Below are positions 7,809 to 9,070 of a stretch of DNA of 9,070 bases, one piece after another. The stretch lies in NCBI GenBank assembly GCA_964458125.1, contig CAYWHE010000172.1, forward strand, positions 1 through 9,070, read 5' to 3'. The position numbers were made by a program, and so were the translations under genes. Positions within the stretch are counted from its first letter, which is position 1. Each line of letters opens with the position of its first letter. This DNA comes from CAYWHE01 sp964458125. Lineage in GTDB: Bacteria; Bacteroidota; Bacteroidia; AKYH767-A; OLB10. The notes beneath the pieces are model-generated. The model ran no database searches. It had not been told where the DNA came from and worked only from the letters and a program-made list of their open reading frames with translations.

Positions 7809-9070
7809 AAAAAAATTCCAGATAAATTATACAGGCTCATTAAGTCGATGACCCGTTCGGAAAAGCGTTATTTTAAAATAACGGCTTCACATAATGCTTT
7901 TGGCGAAAACAGCAATTATGTCAAACTGTTTGATGCCATTGATGATATGGATGACTATTCGGATGCCGGATTTTCCAGGCTTTTCCGTAAGGAATCATTT
8001 TATAAGAACCCGTCCATCATGAAGAGCCGTTTGTATGATAACATCCTGCGCAGCCTGGATGCCTATCATTCCCGGAGTTCCGTTGATGTGGAACTGCGGA
8101 GAATGCTGCATTGTGCTGAAATTCTCTTTAACCGTTCCATGTATGATGAAAGTTTTTCCATTCTGTTGAAGGCCAGGAAACTGGCCGTTCAGTTTGAGAA
8201 GTATACGATCATCCTCGAAATTGGAAAATGGGATAAAAAACTTTTGGAGCGGGATTCCTATGCGGGTAAATCGGCCCAGGATATTTCAGATATGTGGAAA
8301 GACGATCATCTGCTCATTGAAAAAATATCCAACTACGCTGATTTCTGGAATATTAAAAGCCGGCTGTTTTTGTTGTTGAACAAAACCGGGAAGGTGCGTG
8401 ATCAGGAAGAATTAAAAAGGTTTAAAAAAATAATTGATAATACCCTCCTGAAAAGCGAGAAAAAAGCCCTTTCCTACGAAACCCGTTACCTGTATAATCA
8501 CATCTACAGCGCTTATTATTTCGGGATCGGCGATTACAACAACAGTTATTTGTTCAGCAAAAAACACCTGTCGCTGATTGAGTCTAATGCTGAACTGTTT
8601 AACGAGGAGCCAAACAAGTATTTTGCGGTGTTGAGCAATATGATCTACCTCTGTACACAGTTGCGTAAATTTAATGAAGTCGCTACCTGTTTATCCAAAC
8701 TCAAATCCATACCGGAACGAATGGAAAAGGAACTGACCGGTGACATGGAAGTAAAGCTTTTTTCAAGCGCTTTTAGTGCTGAACTGAGCCTGTATATTCA
8801 AACCGGTGAATTTGACAAGGCCCTCCAGATCATACCGGTTATCGAGGAGGGCCTTCGTAAATATTCCATCAATAAGGTCCGGGCTGCTTTTTTTAATTTC
8901 AATATTTCCATTGTGTATTTTGCCATCGGAGATTATTCGATGGCTTTGAAAAGTATCAACAGGCTTCTGAATAATGATTTTATAGACGCGAATAACGATA
9001 TCCACTGTTTTTCCCGCATCTTCAATATGATCATCCATCTTGAGATGGGGAATCATGAAATCATTCCATA
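7803..9070 (+). CDS. Uncharacterised TPR-like helical-repeat protein ('SEKRYFK' family), N-terminal part
   Basis: The frame opens with ATG at 7803 and runs without a stop to the right edge, giving 422 residues of a longer protein. The start MSKKIPDKLYRLIKSMTRSEKRYFK resembles the conserved front of a family I recall from many Bacteroidota genomes, annotated only as hypothetical; this supports the ATG chosen. There is no signal peptide or membrane segment, so it should be cytoplasmic. The sequence is almost wholly helical. Later parts show TPR-like helix pairs with Gly-Asp/Glu-Tyr/Phe turns: YYFGIGDYNNSYLFSKKHL (about 238-256), YIQTGEFDKALQII (about 331-344) and VYFAIGDYSMALKSIN (about 371-386). 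These suggest a protein-binding scaffold, but no enzyme motif is seen. It is divergent from the large secreted-protein gene, and its promoter is not clear. The function is unknown. Confidence 0.85.
   Translation, partial: MSKKIPDKLYRLIKSMTRSEKRYFKITASHNAFGENSNYVKLFDAIDDMDDYSDAGFSRLFRKESFYKNPSIMKSRLYDNILRSLDAYHSRSSVDVELRRMLHCAEILFNRSMYDESFSILLKARKLAVQFEKYTIILEIGKWDKKLLERDSYAGKSAQDISDMWKDDHLLIEKISNYADFWNIKSRLFLLLNKTGKVRDQEELKRFKKIIDNTLLKSEKKALSYETRYLYNHIYSAYYFGIGDYNNSYLFSKKHLSLIESNAELFNEEPNKYFAVLSNMIYLCTQLRKFNEVATCLSKLKSIPERMEKELTGDMEVKLFSSAFSAELSLYIQTGEFDKALQIIPVIEEGLRKYSINKVRAAFFNFNISIVYFAIGDYSMALKSINRLLNNDFIDANNDIHCFSRIFNMIIHLEMGNHEIIP

Noticed and set aside
7547..7825. A 92-codon plus-strand reading frame in the divergent intergenic region
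   Set aside because: It overlaps the start of the TPR-like gene in another frame, begins close to the opposing promoter, has no recognisable domain or signal peptide, and has a composition unlike the neighbouring proteins. Chance is the simpler reading.
1..9070. Search for a defence system, mobile element, CRISPR array or other new multi-gene system
   Set aside because: No transposase, integrase, nuclease, toxin or regularly spaced repeats were seen. The four genes are separate units of envelope or unknown function, and nothing ties them into one system.

Overview
The window looks like chromosomal DNA of a free-living or environmental member of the Bacteroidota. Three independent signs point there. 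Two promoters match the Bacteroidota sigma-factor -7 consensus TAnnTTTG exactly. The protein families are ones I know mainly from this phylum: a CBM9-like/DUF5916 outer-membrane protein, a very large secreted protein with a carboxy-terminal domain of type IX secretion style, and a 'SEKRYFK' helical-repeat protein. Shine-Dalgarno sequences are not obvious at the start codons. I cannot name a genus.

Layout from left to right: (1) positions 2-637, plus strand, the carboxy-terminal end of a membrane protein, most likely a large ABC-type transporter, cut by the left edge. (2) A 74-base convergent junction that can fold into small hairpins and probably terminates one or both genes. (3) 712-3162, minus strand, an 816-residue exported protein with a CBM9-like domain and a DUF5916 beta-barrel. 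(4) A 204-base gap holding the promoter of gene 3 and a hairpin terminator for gene 5. (5) 3367-7467, minus strand, a 1366-residue exported modular protein ending in an atypical sorting/anchor domain. (6) A 335-base divergent intergenic region with a very good promoter for gene 5 and a 13-base direct repeat. (7) 7803-9070, plus strand, the amino-terminal 422 residues of a TPR-like protein of unknown function, cut by the right edge. This last gene is open at the window end, so a search for closed ORFs misses it.

The two complete genes are on the same strand, but a terminator and a fresh promoter lie between them, so I read them as two separate transcription units. Both products are exported: one is predicted to sit in the outer membrane, the other to be secreted to the cell surface. 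The window therefore has a cell-envelope flavour, but nothing shows that the four proteins act in one pathway.

I found no tRNA, rRNA, CRISPR array, insertion sequence, phage gene or defence system, and no clear sign of a new multi-gene system. The points most worth following are the large secreted protein with its unusual carboxy terminus, the uncharacterised SEKRYFK family protein, and the exact 13-base repeat that includes that gene's start codon.
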